The notes beneath the pieces were generated by a model. That model did no database searches and was not told where the DNA came from. It saw only the letters and a program-made list of their open reading frames with translations. Positions 54,406 to 62,622 of a DNA stretch of 64,000 bases are shown here, in pieces; positions within the stretch are counted from its first letter, which is position 1; every line of letters begins with the position of its first letter. The position numbers and the translations under genes were made by a program. Location: positions 62,001 through 126,000 of the forward strand of contig NZ_QKLU01000007.1 of NCBI RefSeq assembly GCF_003208655.1, in the 5' to 3' direction. This DNA comes from Pedobacter nutrimenti (lineage in GTDB: Bacteria > Bacteroidota > Bacteroidia > Sphingobacteriales > Sphingobacteriaceae).

Positions 54406-55107
54406 TTAAGTTAAGGCGTCATGAAAAATAATACCAAGTGTATGCCTTTCGCCGCTGCGGACCTCGCTGACCCCATGTTTCATATTGACCCGGTAATAAC
54501 CTTTGGTTCCCTGCACCGGCCGGAAATTAGTGGTAAATAGAAGCATATCGCCTTTTTTAGGTTGAAGGACAACTGCTTTGGATTGTGCTCTTGGTGTTTG
54601 CTGCAGCAGTACAAATTCCCCTCCCTGATAATCTAGGCCTGGTTCATTTAAAAACACGACCAGCTGCAGGGGAAAATAAACTTCGCCATATAAATCCTGG
54701 TGCAAGGTATTGAAGCCCCCTTTTCCATATTTTAAAATCAATACCGTTGGCTTGGTTTGCCCCTGAAGCTGGCAAAGTTCTTGCAGTTCTGCCAGGCTTT
54801 GCGGGAATTGCCGGTCAATGTTCAACACCCGCATCCAATTGTTGGCAACAGGCGCAATGCGCGGATAAATTCCTGCCCGGAGTTCTCCGATTAGCGGAGG
54901 TAGGGGATAACTAAAGTATTTATACTCTCCTAAGCCAAAACGATAGCGTTCCATGACCACGGTTTTGCGGTACAGGCCTGCTGAAGGGTAATCCGCAATC
55001 AGGGCCTCGCATTGTGCCTTTCCAAGTAAGCCTGGTACCAGGGCATATCCTGTACCGTTGAGGTCCTGCCGAACCTGTTCCCAGTTGATGTGTTCCAGCT
55101 GCTCCAT
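54406..55107 (-). CDS. 2OG-Fe(II) oxygenase linked to alkylation repair
   Basis: 233 aa. Iron ligands are visible as HQD (His136, Asp138) and distal His211 in MKHGVSEV, and the 2-oxoglutarate-binding Arg221 in ERHTLGIIF, in the correct order on a double-stranded beta-helix (GEVYFPLQLVVFLNE, GDMLLFTT). It is the uncharacterised 2OG oxygenase type that in Bacteroidota is often encoded beside ada/ogt genes, not classical AlkB by sequence pattern. Demethylation of DNA or RNA is suggested by context only. Its ATG overlaps the stop of the upstream gene by one base (TAATG), so the two are translationally coupled. Confidence 0.88.
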   Translation of the reverse strand: MEQLEHINWEQVRQDLNGTGYALVPGLLGKAQCEALIADYPSAGLYRKTVVMERYRFGLGEYKYFSYPLPPLIGELRAGIYPRIAPVANNWMRVLNIDRQFPQSLAELQELCQLQGQTKPTVLILKYGKGGFNTLHQDLYGEVYFPLQLVVFLNEPGLDYQGGEFVLLQQTPRAQSKAVVLQPKKGDMLLFTTNFRPVQGTKGYYRVNMKHGVSEVRSGERHTLGIIFHDALT

Positions 55108-55955
55108 TATTTACCTGCAGTTTGTGCAGCCTCCCAGGCAATCATTGCCGATTTTCGTGTCAGCCCCCAGTGGTAGCCTCCAAATGCGCCTGTAGACTGA
55201 ATGACCCGGTGACAGGGAATCAAAAAGGCGACAGGGTTATTGCCAATGGCTGTCCCGACTGCCCTGGAAGCTTTTTGATGTTCAATATTCTCAGCAATAG
55301 TGGCATAGGTAACCAGTTTTCCGGTTGGGATTTTAAGCAGGGCTTCCCAGACCTTTAGCTGGAAAGGGGTACCTTTCAGGTGTAACTTGATCTTGTCCAG
55401 CGAAACCTCTTCTTTACTGAATACCTGCAGCGCCGAGATCTGCAGGGCATCCACAAATTGCTGGTAAGCCGCATTCGGGAAAATTTCCTTTAGCTGGGAA
55501 AGTGCCAGGGCTTCTTCTTCTACAAAGGCCATGTGGCAAATGCCCTTTGAGGTAGAAGCAATGATGATTTTTCCAAAAGTGCTGTCTGCAAAACTATAAT
55601 TGATGGACAACTCCTCACCACCGTTTTTGTATTCTCCTGGTGTCATACCTTCTATATGGATGAATAGATCATGCAGGCGGCCGGTCCCGGAAAGGCCGGT
55701 TTCATAAGCGGCATCAAACAGGGTGGCGCCGCGGTCTTTAAGGATGTTTTTAGCATAATCCACGCTCAGGTACTGGATAAACTTTTTTGGGCTCACGCCT
55801 GCCCACTGCGTAAAAAGGCGCTGGAAATGAAAAGGACTTAAATGTACTTCCCTGGCAATTTCCTCCAGATCGGGTTGCTGCTTAAAATTCGTTTTGATGT
55901 AAGCGATGGCCTGGGCAACCCTGTTGTAATTAATGGAATCCTGTGTGTTCATCAC
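55107..55955 (-). CDS. AraC-type regulator fused to O6-methylguanine-DNA methyltransferase (Ada-like, without Zn domain)
   Basis: 282 aa from ATG 55955 (a second Met follows directly). Residues about 8-105 form the AraC HTH pair (LEEIAREVHLSPFHFQRLFTQ, FDAAYETGLSGTGRL, and the GMTPGEYK end). From about 115 comes the methyltransferase: PFQLKVWEALLKIPTGKLV and the acceptor Cys248 in LIPCHRVIQSTGAFGGY. The N-terminal zinc/phosphotriester domain of E. coli Ada, which senses damage, is missing, so activation must work by another route if it acts as a regulator. It heads the two-gene unit with the 2OG oxygenase and is divergent from an ABC exporter. Confidence 0.93.
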   Translation of the reverse strand: MMNTQDSINYNRVAQAIAYIKTNFKQQPDLEEIAREVHLSPFHFQRLFTQWAGVSPKKFIQYLSVDYAKNILKDRGATLFDAAYETGLSGTGRLHDLFIHIEGMTPGEYKNGGEELSINYSFADSTFGKIIIASTSKGICHMAFVEEEALALSQLKEIFPNAAYQQFVDALQISALQVFSKEEVSLDKIKLHLKGTPFQLKVWEALLKIPTGKLVTYATIAENIEHQKASRAVGTAIGNNPVAFLIPCHRVIQSTGAFGGYHWGLTRKSAMIAWEAAQTAGK

Positions 55956-56138
55956 AATTGTTGTTAAATGTATATCAAAGGTAGGACTCCATGCAGGGGT
56001 TTAAAACCCGGAACTTGCTCAATTGCACCGCTTTTTCAGGGTGTAGGACCCCTTTTGTAAATTATCAAAAGAAATCGCACCAATCACAGAAAATCAGCTT
56101 AAATTTAGCGCCCGGAAACGGTTATATCCAGTCCCCAT
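55956..56138. promoter_or_regulatory. Divergent control region between ogt fusion and ABC exporter
   Basis: The 183 bp contain a direct repeat GTAGGACTCC/GTAGGACCCC (55981-55990 and 56043-56052), a palindrome GGGTTT-A-AAACCC (55997-56009) and an IR CTTTTG-N8-CAAAAG near 56052-56071. These could be binding sites of the AraC-type domain, which usually recognises direct repeats; none is proven. Confidence 0.4.
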
Positions 56139-57878
56139 ATGGAAAAACAAAAGAAGGAAAAAAAAGCAAGTATTTTCAGCCTGCTGAAACCTTATAAAAA
56201 ACTCATTATTTTACTGATCTTCCTGGCCTTGCTCAGCAATGGAATCAATCTGTTGCTCCCTAAAATTATTGCAGGCGGAATCGATGCCTATACTGGCGGT
56301 ACCTTTCAGATCAGGCCGGTGCTTATTGAATTTGCCCTGGCCATTATTCTGGTCTTTATATTTACTTATTTGCAGAGTATTGTACAAACTTATGCTTCAG
56401 AAAAGGTGGCCAGGGATTTAAGGACACGGCTTTCGGATCAGATTTCCAGACAAAGCCATGCCTATATAGAAAAGGCCAATCCATCCAAATTGCTTACCAA
56501 TCTGACTGCCGATACCGATTCCATTAAAACTTTTGTATCCCAGGCCATTGTTTCTATTGCTTCATCCATTTTTTTGATTGTAGGGGCCAGCATCCTGCTG
56601 TTGATGCTCAATTGGAGATTGGCCTTGCTGATCATAGCCATTATCCCGATTATCGGGGGTACTTTTTTTATGGTGCTGCGAAAAGTAAAAGTGCTGTTCA
56701 TCAAAAGCAGGGAAGTCATTGACTGGCTCAACAAAGTGATCAACGAAAGTATCCTGGGTTCTTCTATTATCCGGGTGGTCAATTCCCAGCAGCTGGAATA
56801 CCAGAAATTTCTCGACGCCAATACCCAGGCCCGTAACCTGGGGCTGGGCATCCTCCGTCTTTTTGCCGGTCTGATCCCGGTGATCATCTTTGTGGCCAAT
56901 ATGGCAGGATTATCCATTCTAGCCCTGGGTGGCCATTTTGTGATCCAGGGCACCATGAGCCTTGGTGAATTTGCGGCCTTTAACAGTTACCTGGCCTTAC
57001 TGATTTTTCCGATTTTGGTGATCGGTTTTATGAGCAATGTGATTGCCCAGGCCAGCGCCTCCTATCAGCGTATTGAGACGGTCCTCCATACAGCAGAAAT
57101 CCCAGAAACAGGTGGCCTGACCGCAAAGCTAAAAGGGGATGTGGAAATGCAGCATGTTTCGGTCAGCTATGGACAAAAACCTGCACTTAAAGATATTTCT
57201 TTTGCACTTAAGGCCGGTTCGAAAACGGCTTTTATTGGGCCAACCGCAGCCGGGAAAACCCAGCTTTTATACCTGCTGACCGGTTTGATCCCTCCGGCTT
57301 CGGGTAAAGTCCTTTTTGACGGACAGGACATTCGGGACTACCAGCAGGAAGCTTTTCACCAACAGGTGGGTTTTGTATTCCAGGACAGCATTATTTTTAA
57401 CCTGAGCATCCGTGAAAATATAGCCTTTAGTGATACGGTAACCGATGAATCCCTCGCAAAGGCCATAGAAACCGCAGAACTGAAAGATTTTATTTCGGCA
57501 TTGCCCCAGCAATTGGATACTGTTGTTTCCGAAAGGGGATCCAGTTTATCCGGTGGCCAAAAGCAGCGCATTATGCTGGCAAGGGCCCTGGCGCTGAACC
57601 CTAGGGTCTTGCTGCTGGATGATTTTACCGCCAGGGTGGATGGTCAGACAGAACAGAGAATTTTGGCCAATGTACAGCGGAATTATCCAGGATTGACCCT
57701 GCTGTCTGTGACACAGAAAATTGAAGCAGTGACCCATTATGATAAAGTGGTTTTGCTGATGGAGGGAGAAATCATTGCCGAGGGCAAACATGAAGAACTG
57801 ATGAAAAGCAGTCCGGAATACATTCAGATCTATAATTCACAACAGAGCACCAGTAATTATGAAGAATTACAATCTTAA
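56139..57878 (+). CDS. ABC exporter half-transporter, subunit 1 (degenerate site)
   Basis: 579 aa. Six-helix exporter membrane domain (residues about 20-310), then the nucleotide-binding domain: Walker A GPTAAGKT (367-374), Q-loop in VGFVFQDS, signature LSGGQKQR (about 470) and Walker B LLLDDFTARVD (about 491). The catalytic Glu after Walker B is Asp, as in the non-hydrolysing site of heterodimeric exporters such as TM287/288, while the signature is canonical. The next gene overlaps by 20 bp and supplies the partner. Substrate unknown (drug or lipid export). Confidence 0.92.
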   Translation: MEKQKKEKKASIFSLLKPYKKLIILLIFLALLSNGINLLLPKIIAGGIDAYTGGTFQIRPVLIEFALAIILVFIFTYLQSIVQTYASEKVARDLRTRLSDQISRQSHAYIEKANPSKLLTNLTADTDSIKTFVSQAIVSIASSIFLIVGASILLLMLNWRLALLIIAIIPIIGGTFFMVLRKVKVLFIKSREVIDWLNKVINESILGSSIIRVVNSQQLEYQKFLDANTQARNLGLGILRLFAGLIPVIIFVANMAGLSILALGGHFVIQGTMSLGEFAAFNSYLALLIFPILVIGFMSNVIAQASASYQRIETVLHTAEIPETGGLTAKLKGDVEMQHVSVSYGQKPALKDISFALKAGSKTAFIGPTAAGKTQLLYLLTGLIPPASGKVLFDGQDIRDYQQEAFHQQVGFVFQDSIIFNLSIRENIAFSDTVTDESLAKAIETAELKDFISALPQQLDTVVSERGSSLSGGQKQRIMLARALALNPRVLLLDDFTARVDGQTEQRILANVQRNYPGLTLLSVTQKIEAVTHYDKVVLLMEGEIIAEGKHEELMKSSPEYIQIYNSQQSTSNYEELQS

Positions 57879-59622
57879 TCAGATCAGCAGCGCAGGGGAA
57901 AAGAAATCCACTTTAAAAGCGCTGAACAAACTGTTGCAGCTGATCCGGGCAGAAAGGCCAAATCTGCTGAAAGCACTGGCGGCCATTCTTTTGAACTCCG
58001 GTTTGCTGCTGCTGGGGCCTTACCTGGTGGGCCATACCATAGATACTTATATCCGGACCAAACAATATCATGGGGTATTGGTCTTTTCAGGGATCCTGCT
58101 GGTTATGTACCTGACCGCCATGGTGACCGGTTATTTTCAGACCAAACTCATGGGTGGGGTAGGGCAGCGCATGCTGTTTACCTTAAGAAACGCCATCTTT
58201 ACCAAGTTGCAGGAATTGCCGGTCGGTTTTTTCAACCAGAACAAAGCGGGCGACCTGATTTCCAGGGTCAACAACGATACCGACAAGCTGAACCAGTTTT
58301 TTTCCCAGTCTTTGATGCAGTTTATTGGCAGTATTATGACCATGATTGGAGCAGGTATCTTTTTATTGTCCATTAATGTAAAGCTTGGTGCGGCAGGCCT
58401 TTTTCCGGCTGTATTGATCCTTGTTTTTACGGCCTTATTGTCCCCCTGGGTGAAACGTAAAAATGCGGTCAACCTGAAAAGTACGGGTGGTATGAGTGCT
58501 GAAATCCAGGAAAGCCTAAACAATTTTAAAGTGATTATTGCTTTTAACCGCCGGGATTATTTCCGGAAAAAATTTGATCAGGCCAATCATGAAAACTATA
58601 AAACCGCCATCGGTGCAGGCCTGGCAAACAACATCTTTATGCCGGTATACGGTATGTTGTCGAGTTTTGCTCAGCTGATTGTTTTGCTGTACGGGATACA
58701 CCTGATCTCTATCGGGGAATTTAGCATTGGTTTACTGGTCAGTTACCTTTCTTATGCCACCAATTTTTACAACCCTTTAAGACAGCTGGCTGCCTTATGG
58801 GCCAGTTTCCAGGTGGCTATGGCCGGCTGGGACCGAATTTCGCAAATTCTTTCCCTGGAAACAGACCTCGTTGCCGTTGAGGTTGCAGAGGAAGAAAAGC
58901 AGGCTGCTTTGCTGGAGTTCAGAAATGTCCATTTTGGTTACGAGCAGGACCGGGATATCCTCCATGACATCAGCTTCAAACTGGAAAAGGGTAAAACTTA
59001 TGCCCTGATCGGACCAACCGGTGGCGGTAAAACCACAACCGCATCATTGATTGCCAGGTTATACGATGCAGGTAAAGGAACGGTGTTGCTGCAGGGCAGG
59101 GACATCCGTTCGTACCCTGCAGCCGAGCGCAGTCAGAAAATTGGTTTTATCCTGCAGGAGCCTTTCCTGTTTTCTGGAACTGTGAAGGATAATATCCTTT
59201 ACGGAAATGAAATTTATAAAGATTATTCCAATGCGCAGCTGGAAGAAGTGATTCGGGAGTCCAATTTGGGAGAGCTGCTGGCCATTTTTGATGAAGGTTT
59301 GGAAACCAAAGTAACTTCGGGTTCAGACAACATCAGTCTTGGACAAAAACAGTTGATTGCCTTTATGCGGGCCGTATTGCGTAAACCCGATTTACTGATC
59401 CTGGACGAAGCGACTGCGAATATTGATACGGTAACTGAGCAATTGCTGGGGGCCATTCTTAAAAAACTGCCTGCAGAAACCACTTTGGTGATTATTGCCC
59501 ACAGGTTAAATACCATTGAAAATGCCGATCAGATCTTTTTTGTGAATTCAGGAGAAGTGCAAAAAGCGGGCACGATGAAACATGCAATGGAAATGCTCCT
59601 GGAAGGTAAAAGAAGTACTTAA
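57859..59622 (+). CDS. ABC exporter half-transporter, subunit 2
   Basis: 587 aa. Membrane domain about 35-330 with the exporter-typical GDLISRVNNDTDKLNQFF coupling region. Nucleotide-binding domain with Walker A GPTGGGKT (385-392), Q-loop GFILQEPFLF, signature as ISLGQKQL (about 493) and Walker B LLILDEATANID with the catalytic Glu intact (about 513), then the H-loop IAHRLNT. It forms a heterodimer with the upstream subunit, whose Walker B lacks Glu. It is followed without gap (TAATG) by a small unknown gene. Confidence 0.92.
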   Translation: MKNYNLNQISSAGEKKSTLKALNKLLQLIRAERPNLLKALAAILLNSGLLLLGPYLVGHTIDTYIRTKQYHGVLVFSGILLVMYLTAMVTGYFQTKLMGGVGQRMLFTLRNAIFTKLQELPVGFFNQNKAGDLISRVNNDTDKLNQFFSQSLMQFIGSIMTMIGAGIFLLSINVKLGAAGLFPAVLILVFTALLSPWVKRKNAVNLKSTGGMSAEIQESLNNFKVIIAFNRRDYFRKKFDQANHENYKTAIGAGLANNIFMPVYGMLSSFAQLIVLLYGIHLISIGEFSIGLLVSYLSYATNFYNPLRQLAALWASFQVAMAGWDRISQILSLETDLVAVEVAEEEKQAALLEFRNVHFGYEQDRDILHDISFKLEKGKTYALIGPTGGGKTTTASLIARLYDAGKGTVLLQGRDIRSYPAAERSQKIGFILQEPFLFSGTVKDNILYGNEIYKDYSNAQLEEVIRESNLGELLAIFDEGLETKVTSGSDNISLGQKQLIAFMRAVLRKPDLLILDEATANIDTVTEQLLGAILKKLPAETTLVIIAHRLNTIENADQIFFVNSGEVQKAGTMKHAMEMLLEGKRST

Positions 59623-59972
59623 TGGAATTGTTGAGCAGAAACTTCCTGAATTCTATTGTATGGGTTGGTGATTTTGAACTGGACTATAAAGAAGTAAATT
59701 TAAATGTACTTTGTATTGAGGATGGCGATACAGAAGTTCATTATCTTCTCCGGTTATCAGATATTGTATATTTTTTTTACAGACAGGAGGATTTTGAACA
59801 TCATTTTAGTGTAATTGATGTTTTTTTAGAGCGGTTTAATGACTGTAGAGAAGTTCGTACAAGGCATTCTGAACAGATGCAGGATTATTGGATGTTACAA
59901 CTTTATAGTGGAATCCATCAAGCCTTAATAGGCTTTAAAGAGTTAAATTTATCGATCATTAAAACCTCTTGA
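59622..59972 (+). CDS. Hypothetical small protein after the ABC exporter
   Basis: 116 aa, acidic, with no signal peptide and no membrane helix. It begins NFLNSIVWVGDFELDYKEVNL and has aromatic-rich stretches (IVYFFYRQEDFEHHFSVI). I do not recognise a family. The start overlaps the stop of the ABC gene by one base (TAATG) and its own stop overlaps the next ATG (TGATG), so all are likely translated from one mRNA. Base composition is more AT-rich than in the neighbours. Confidence 0.65.
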   Translation: MELLSRNFLNSIVWVGDFELDYKEVNLNVLCIEDGDTEVHYLLRLSDIVYFFYRQEDFEHHFSVIDVFLERFNDCREVRTRHSEQMQDYWMLQLYSGIHQALIGFKELNLSIIKTS

Positions 59973-60343
59973 TGAAGATCATGAAAGCACAGCACTCAAA
60001 AATTGCCCGTATTGTTCTTGGGATTGTCATTGCGGCTATAAGTTGGGTGATATTTTTTACAGATTGGGGGCGGGACAACAGAAAAGAAACGCTGGAAAAA
60101 TATAGTCGTCAGCATTTTGAAGGCGTTGTTGATTCCATTTATACTGATCCGGAAAATTTCAATACTAAAACAGCAATTTTAAAGCCCGGGTATCACCTGG
60201 AACTGCTCCGGATGTGGGAATCTTCCATAAAGCTAGGAGACTCTTTATCCAAAAGAAAAGGCACTCTGGAGGTTGAAGTCTACAGAAAAGGAACGGGAAA
60301 AGTGATTTTGTCCTATGAAAATATGCTAAGGGACTGGAGGTAG
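59972..60343 (+). CDS. Hypothetical membrane-anchored small protein
   Basis: 123 aa from ATG 59972. One N-terminal membrane helix (IARIVLGIVIAAISWVIFF, about residues 10-28), then an extracytoplasmic domain of about 90 residues with NTKTAILKPGYHLELLRMW and GTLEVEVYRKGTGKVIL. Families with such a small single-helix-plus-beta-domain are common unknowns in Bacteroidota. It ends next to the convergent HAD gene (1 nt between stops). Function unknown. Confidence 0.65.
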   Translation: MKIMKAQHSKIARIVLGIVIAAISWVIFFTDWGRDNRKETLEKYSRQHFEGVVDSIYTDPENFNTKTAILKPGYHLELLRMWESSIKLGDSLSKRKGTLEVEVYRKGTGKVILSYENMLRDWR

Positions 60344-60344
60344 T

Positions 60345-60989
60345 TTATCCATCTTGTGCAATTAAACTTTTCAATTCATGAAAAGAATGGATCACATGCA
60401 AAGCGGTATCTCCTTTTGCGATCCCGGGCCGTAAAATTTGCACTGTTTTCATGCCTAAAGCATTTCCTGCGGCAATTTCTGCATCGGGGTTGTCCCCAAC
60501 GATCCAGACCTGATCTGCTGTGAGCTGATGTTGAGCTGCGATCTGCGAAAAGATGGTCATTTTGCCCAGCCTGTTTTCCTGGTAAGGGTCATCTATAAAA
60601 ACCGCTTCAAAATCACCAGGCTGAAACAAGGCATCAATTTTTGCCTGCTGCAATTTGCTCAGTCCGGTGGTCACCAGAAAACGTTTGGAGGGAATTTCTT
60701 TGATCACTTCAAAATCATCAAAAGGCTTTAAAACCAATTGGTAATCTGTATGGATCAAAGCATTTTTCCCGGCATCAAACATGGCCTGGCTAAAGTTATA
60801 TTCCTGGGCAACCACTTCCATGGATTTCCGCCAGAGCTCTTCAAAAGCTTTTTCTAAAACAGTTTCTTGCACAGTTCCTTTATTCGCCGCCTTAATGGCT
60901 TCAAAAACCGGCTGAAAAGTATCTCCCGGTATAGAACGTGTGGGTAAAATGGTTTGGTCCAGGTCATAGATGACCGCTATTTTTTTCAT
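60345..60989 (-). CDS. HAD family hydrolase
   Basis: 214 aa. Motif I YDLDQT (Asp9, Asp11), motif II-like VTTGLSKLQQ, motif III Lys in NRLGKMTIF and motif IV IVGDNPDAEIAAGNALG are all present. The cap is a helical C1-type insert (about 25-95). It is a soluble phosphatase of the beta-phosphoglucomutase/phosphoglycolate type; the substrate is unclear. The gene stands alone, with a 669-bp spacer behind its start. Confidence 0.88.
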   Translation of the reverse strand: MKKIAVIYDLDQTILPTRSIPGDTFQPVFEAIKAANKGTVQETVLEKAFEELWRKSMEVVAQEYNFSQAMFDAGKNALIHTDYQLVLKPFDDFEVIKEIPSKRFLVTTGLSKLQQAKIDALFQPGDFEAVFIDDPYQENRLGKMTIFSQIAAQHQLTADQVWIVGDNPDAEIAAGNALGMKTVQILRPGIAKGDTALHVIHSFHELKSLIAQDG

Positions 60990-61309
60990 AGTTTTTATTT
61001 TTTTAGTGGATCCAGGAGTACACTGAATTTCTGATCAGATCAGAGTATAAAAAAACAAGCATACACAAGCATAAACAAGCCAGGCTTAAGCATGTGCAAA
61101 AGGGATTAGGGTATACAATAAAACGAGGGGGATAGGTGAGGCTAATGTAAATAAATTATTTGATTTTTTGGTCATTTGAAATGAACCAGATTTTGTGGCT
61201 CAGATCGAGATGAGTCTAGTATAAGTCCGTATTGACTGCGGATTTTTTAAACAGAACTTCCTTACAGTTATCATTCTACCGCGCATCCGGCCAGGAATTT
61301 TGAATTTGA

Positions 61310-61498
61310 ACCGGTACCTGGTTGTCTTGGTATTGTAGTAATGAGTTTTTTTATGTCAGTAAAACCTTTAATGGTAATCTGGTGCTCAACAGCAAAATAT
61401 TTAGCCCTGCGGTTGTTTTAAAAGCCTTTGTTGCAGACGGAGAGGTTGATCCTGAGCTGACAAAAAGCTGGAAGTCCATTCAATTTAAGAACTGCTGA
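61310..61498 (+). pseudogene. Probable 3' end of a decayed gene
   Basis: An open frame of 62 codons from stop to stop, ending WKSIQFKNC at TGA 61496-61498. It has protein-like content (FNGNLVLNSKIFSPAVVLKA, FVADGEVDPELTKSW) but no start codon at its 5' end. An intrinsic terminator begins 18 nt after the stop, which is the normal place for one, so this is likely the tail of a gene whose front has been lost. I cannot name the family. Confidence 0.4.
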
Positions 61499-61516
61499 AA
61501 AAGCAGGAAGATCACA

Positions 61517-61556
61517 AAAAGAGCAAGGGCTTGCAGGCCCCTGCTCTTTTTTTAGG
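61517..61556 (+). terminator. Intrinsic terminator after the gene remnant
   Basis: AAAAGAGCAAGGGC pairs with GCCCCTGCTCTTTT (one mismatch) around a short loop and ends in seven T on the plus strand. It would stop transcription coming from the left, before rarD. Confidence 0.85.
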
Positions 61557-61658
61557 TTTAGCTTTTTAATAATTATTCTTTTAAAGAATCTCCTGAATAT
61601 AAAGCACTGAATTCAAAATCGAATGGTAATTTAGCACTGGATCTTTAGAGCTTGTTTT

Positions 61659-62579
61659 ATGAAAAATGGTTTATTCAGGTATTATGCGGCAGGTATTTCG
61701 GCTTTTGTTATTTGGGGCGCTTTTGCAGTCCCTCTTAAATTGCTGAAAACCTATCCTTCCAGTCAGATTCTGGAATACCGGATTTTTACAGCGCTGATCC
61801 TGGTGTCACTTTTTATTCTGTTGTTCAGAAGGGCCGAGCTGAAAAAAGACCTGCAGATTTTTAGACAGGCTTCAAAAAAAGAGCAGGTTAAGCTTGCAGG
61901 ATTGATCCTGCTGTCTTCAGTACTGCTAACCAGTAATTGGTTCACCTATATTTACGCGGTAAACCATGTGAGCCTGACCTCTGCGGCTTTTGCCTATATG
62001 GTTTGTCCCCTGATTACAGCTTTTGGTGGGTTTTTTATCCTGAAAGAGCACCTGAGCCGGTTAAAACTAATTGCTTTGGGACTGGCTTTTGCAAGTATTG
62101 CGGTATTGGCTACCGGTTCTTTAAGGGATGTGCTCTGGTCGGTGGCTATTGCATCTGTTTTTGCATTTTACCTGATCATTCAGCGGGCTGTTCAAACGGT
62201 AAACAAGGTGAACATGCTGGCCCTTAATCTGCTCATTTCTGCTTTGCTGATGTTACCCTATTACCTTTCACAGCCTCTTTCTGTGCCGACTGAGCCCGTA
62301 TTTTGGGGTACAATTGTGCTTATTGCGCTAATTTTTACCTTAATTCCATTGTTACTCAACTTATTTGCCCTTATTAAACTGCAGTCTTCTACATTGGGTA
62401 TTATCATGTACGTTAATCCGATCATTGCTTTTTTGATTGCTTTTTGTTTTTATCATGAGCCCATCAGGTTTGTACAACTGCTGGCTTATTCTTTGCTCGT
62501 GCTGGCTATTGTGGTTTTCAACTGGTCGGTTATCCGGGGTGGGGCCAGGTCAGCTGCTTTGTCACCAGAGGAAAAATAA
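61659..62579 (+). CDS. rarD: EamA/RarD-type transporter
   Basis: 306 aa, ten hydrophobic segments in two EamA halves. The RarD hallmarks are GISAFVIWGAFAVPLKLLK at the start, YRIFTALILVSL, the NWFTYIYAVNHVSLTSAAF block and FILKEHLSRLKLIALGLA. Members resemble drug/metabolite exporters; the E. coli RarD phenotype is chloramphenicol resistance, and the natural substrate is unknown. The gene is single, between a terminator and a dehydrogenase gene 43 nt downstream on the same strand. Confidence 0.88.
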   Translation: MKNGLFRYYAAGISAFVIWGAFAVPLKLLKTYPSSQILEYRIFTALILVSLFILLFRRAELKKDLQIFRQASKKEQVKLAGLILLSSVLLTSNWFTYIYAVNHVSLTSAAFAYMVCPLITAFGGFFILKEHLSRLKLIALGLAFASIAVLATGSLRDVLWSVAIASVFAFYLIIQRAVQTVNKVNMLALNLLISALLMLPYYLSQPLSVPTEPVFWGTIVLIALIFTLIPLLLNLFALIKLQSSTLGIIMYVNPIIAFLIAFCFYHEPIRFVQLLAYSLLVLAIVVFNWSVIRGGARSAALSPEEK

Positions 62580-62622
62580 TAGAAGCTGAACTTTTTATAC
62601 GATTTACTTTAATCCGCTATTT

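Larger units (their letters stand above)
60990..61658. other. 669-bp spacer upstream of the RarD-type gene
   Basis: No intact gene. It contains a few degenerate ACAAGCATA-like 10-bp repeats near 61058-61080, a palindromic stretch around 61032-61043, a probable gene remnant at 61310-61498 and a strong terminator at 61517-61556. The remainder is unremarkable AT-rich DNA. Confidence 0.6.

Noticed and set aside
61050-61085. Short repeated ACAAGCATA-like motif, considered as a CRISPR or iteron array
   Set aside because: Only two to three degenerate 10-bp copies without regular spacers; no cas gene in the window.
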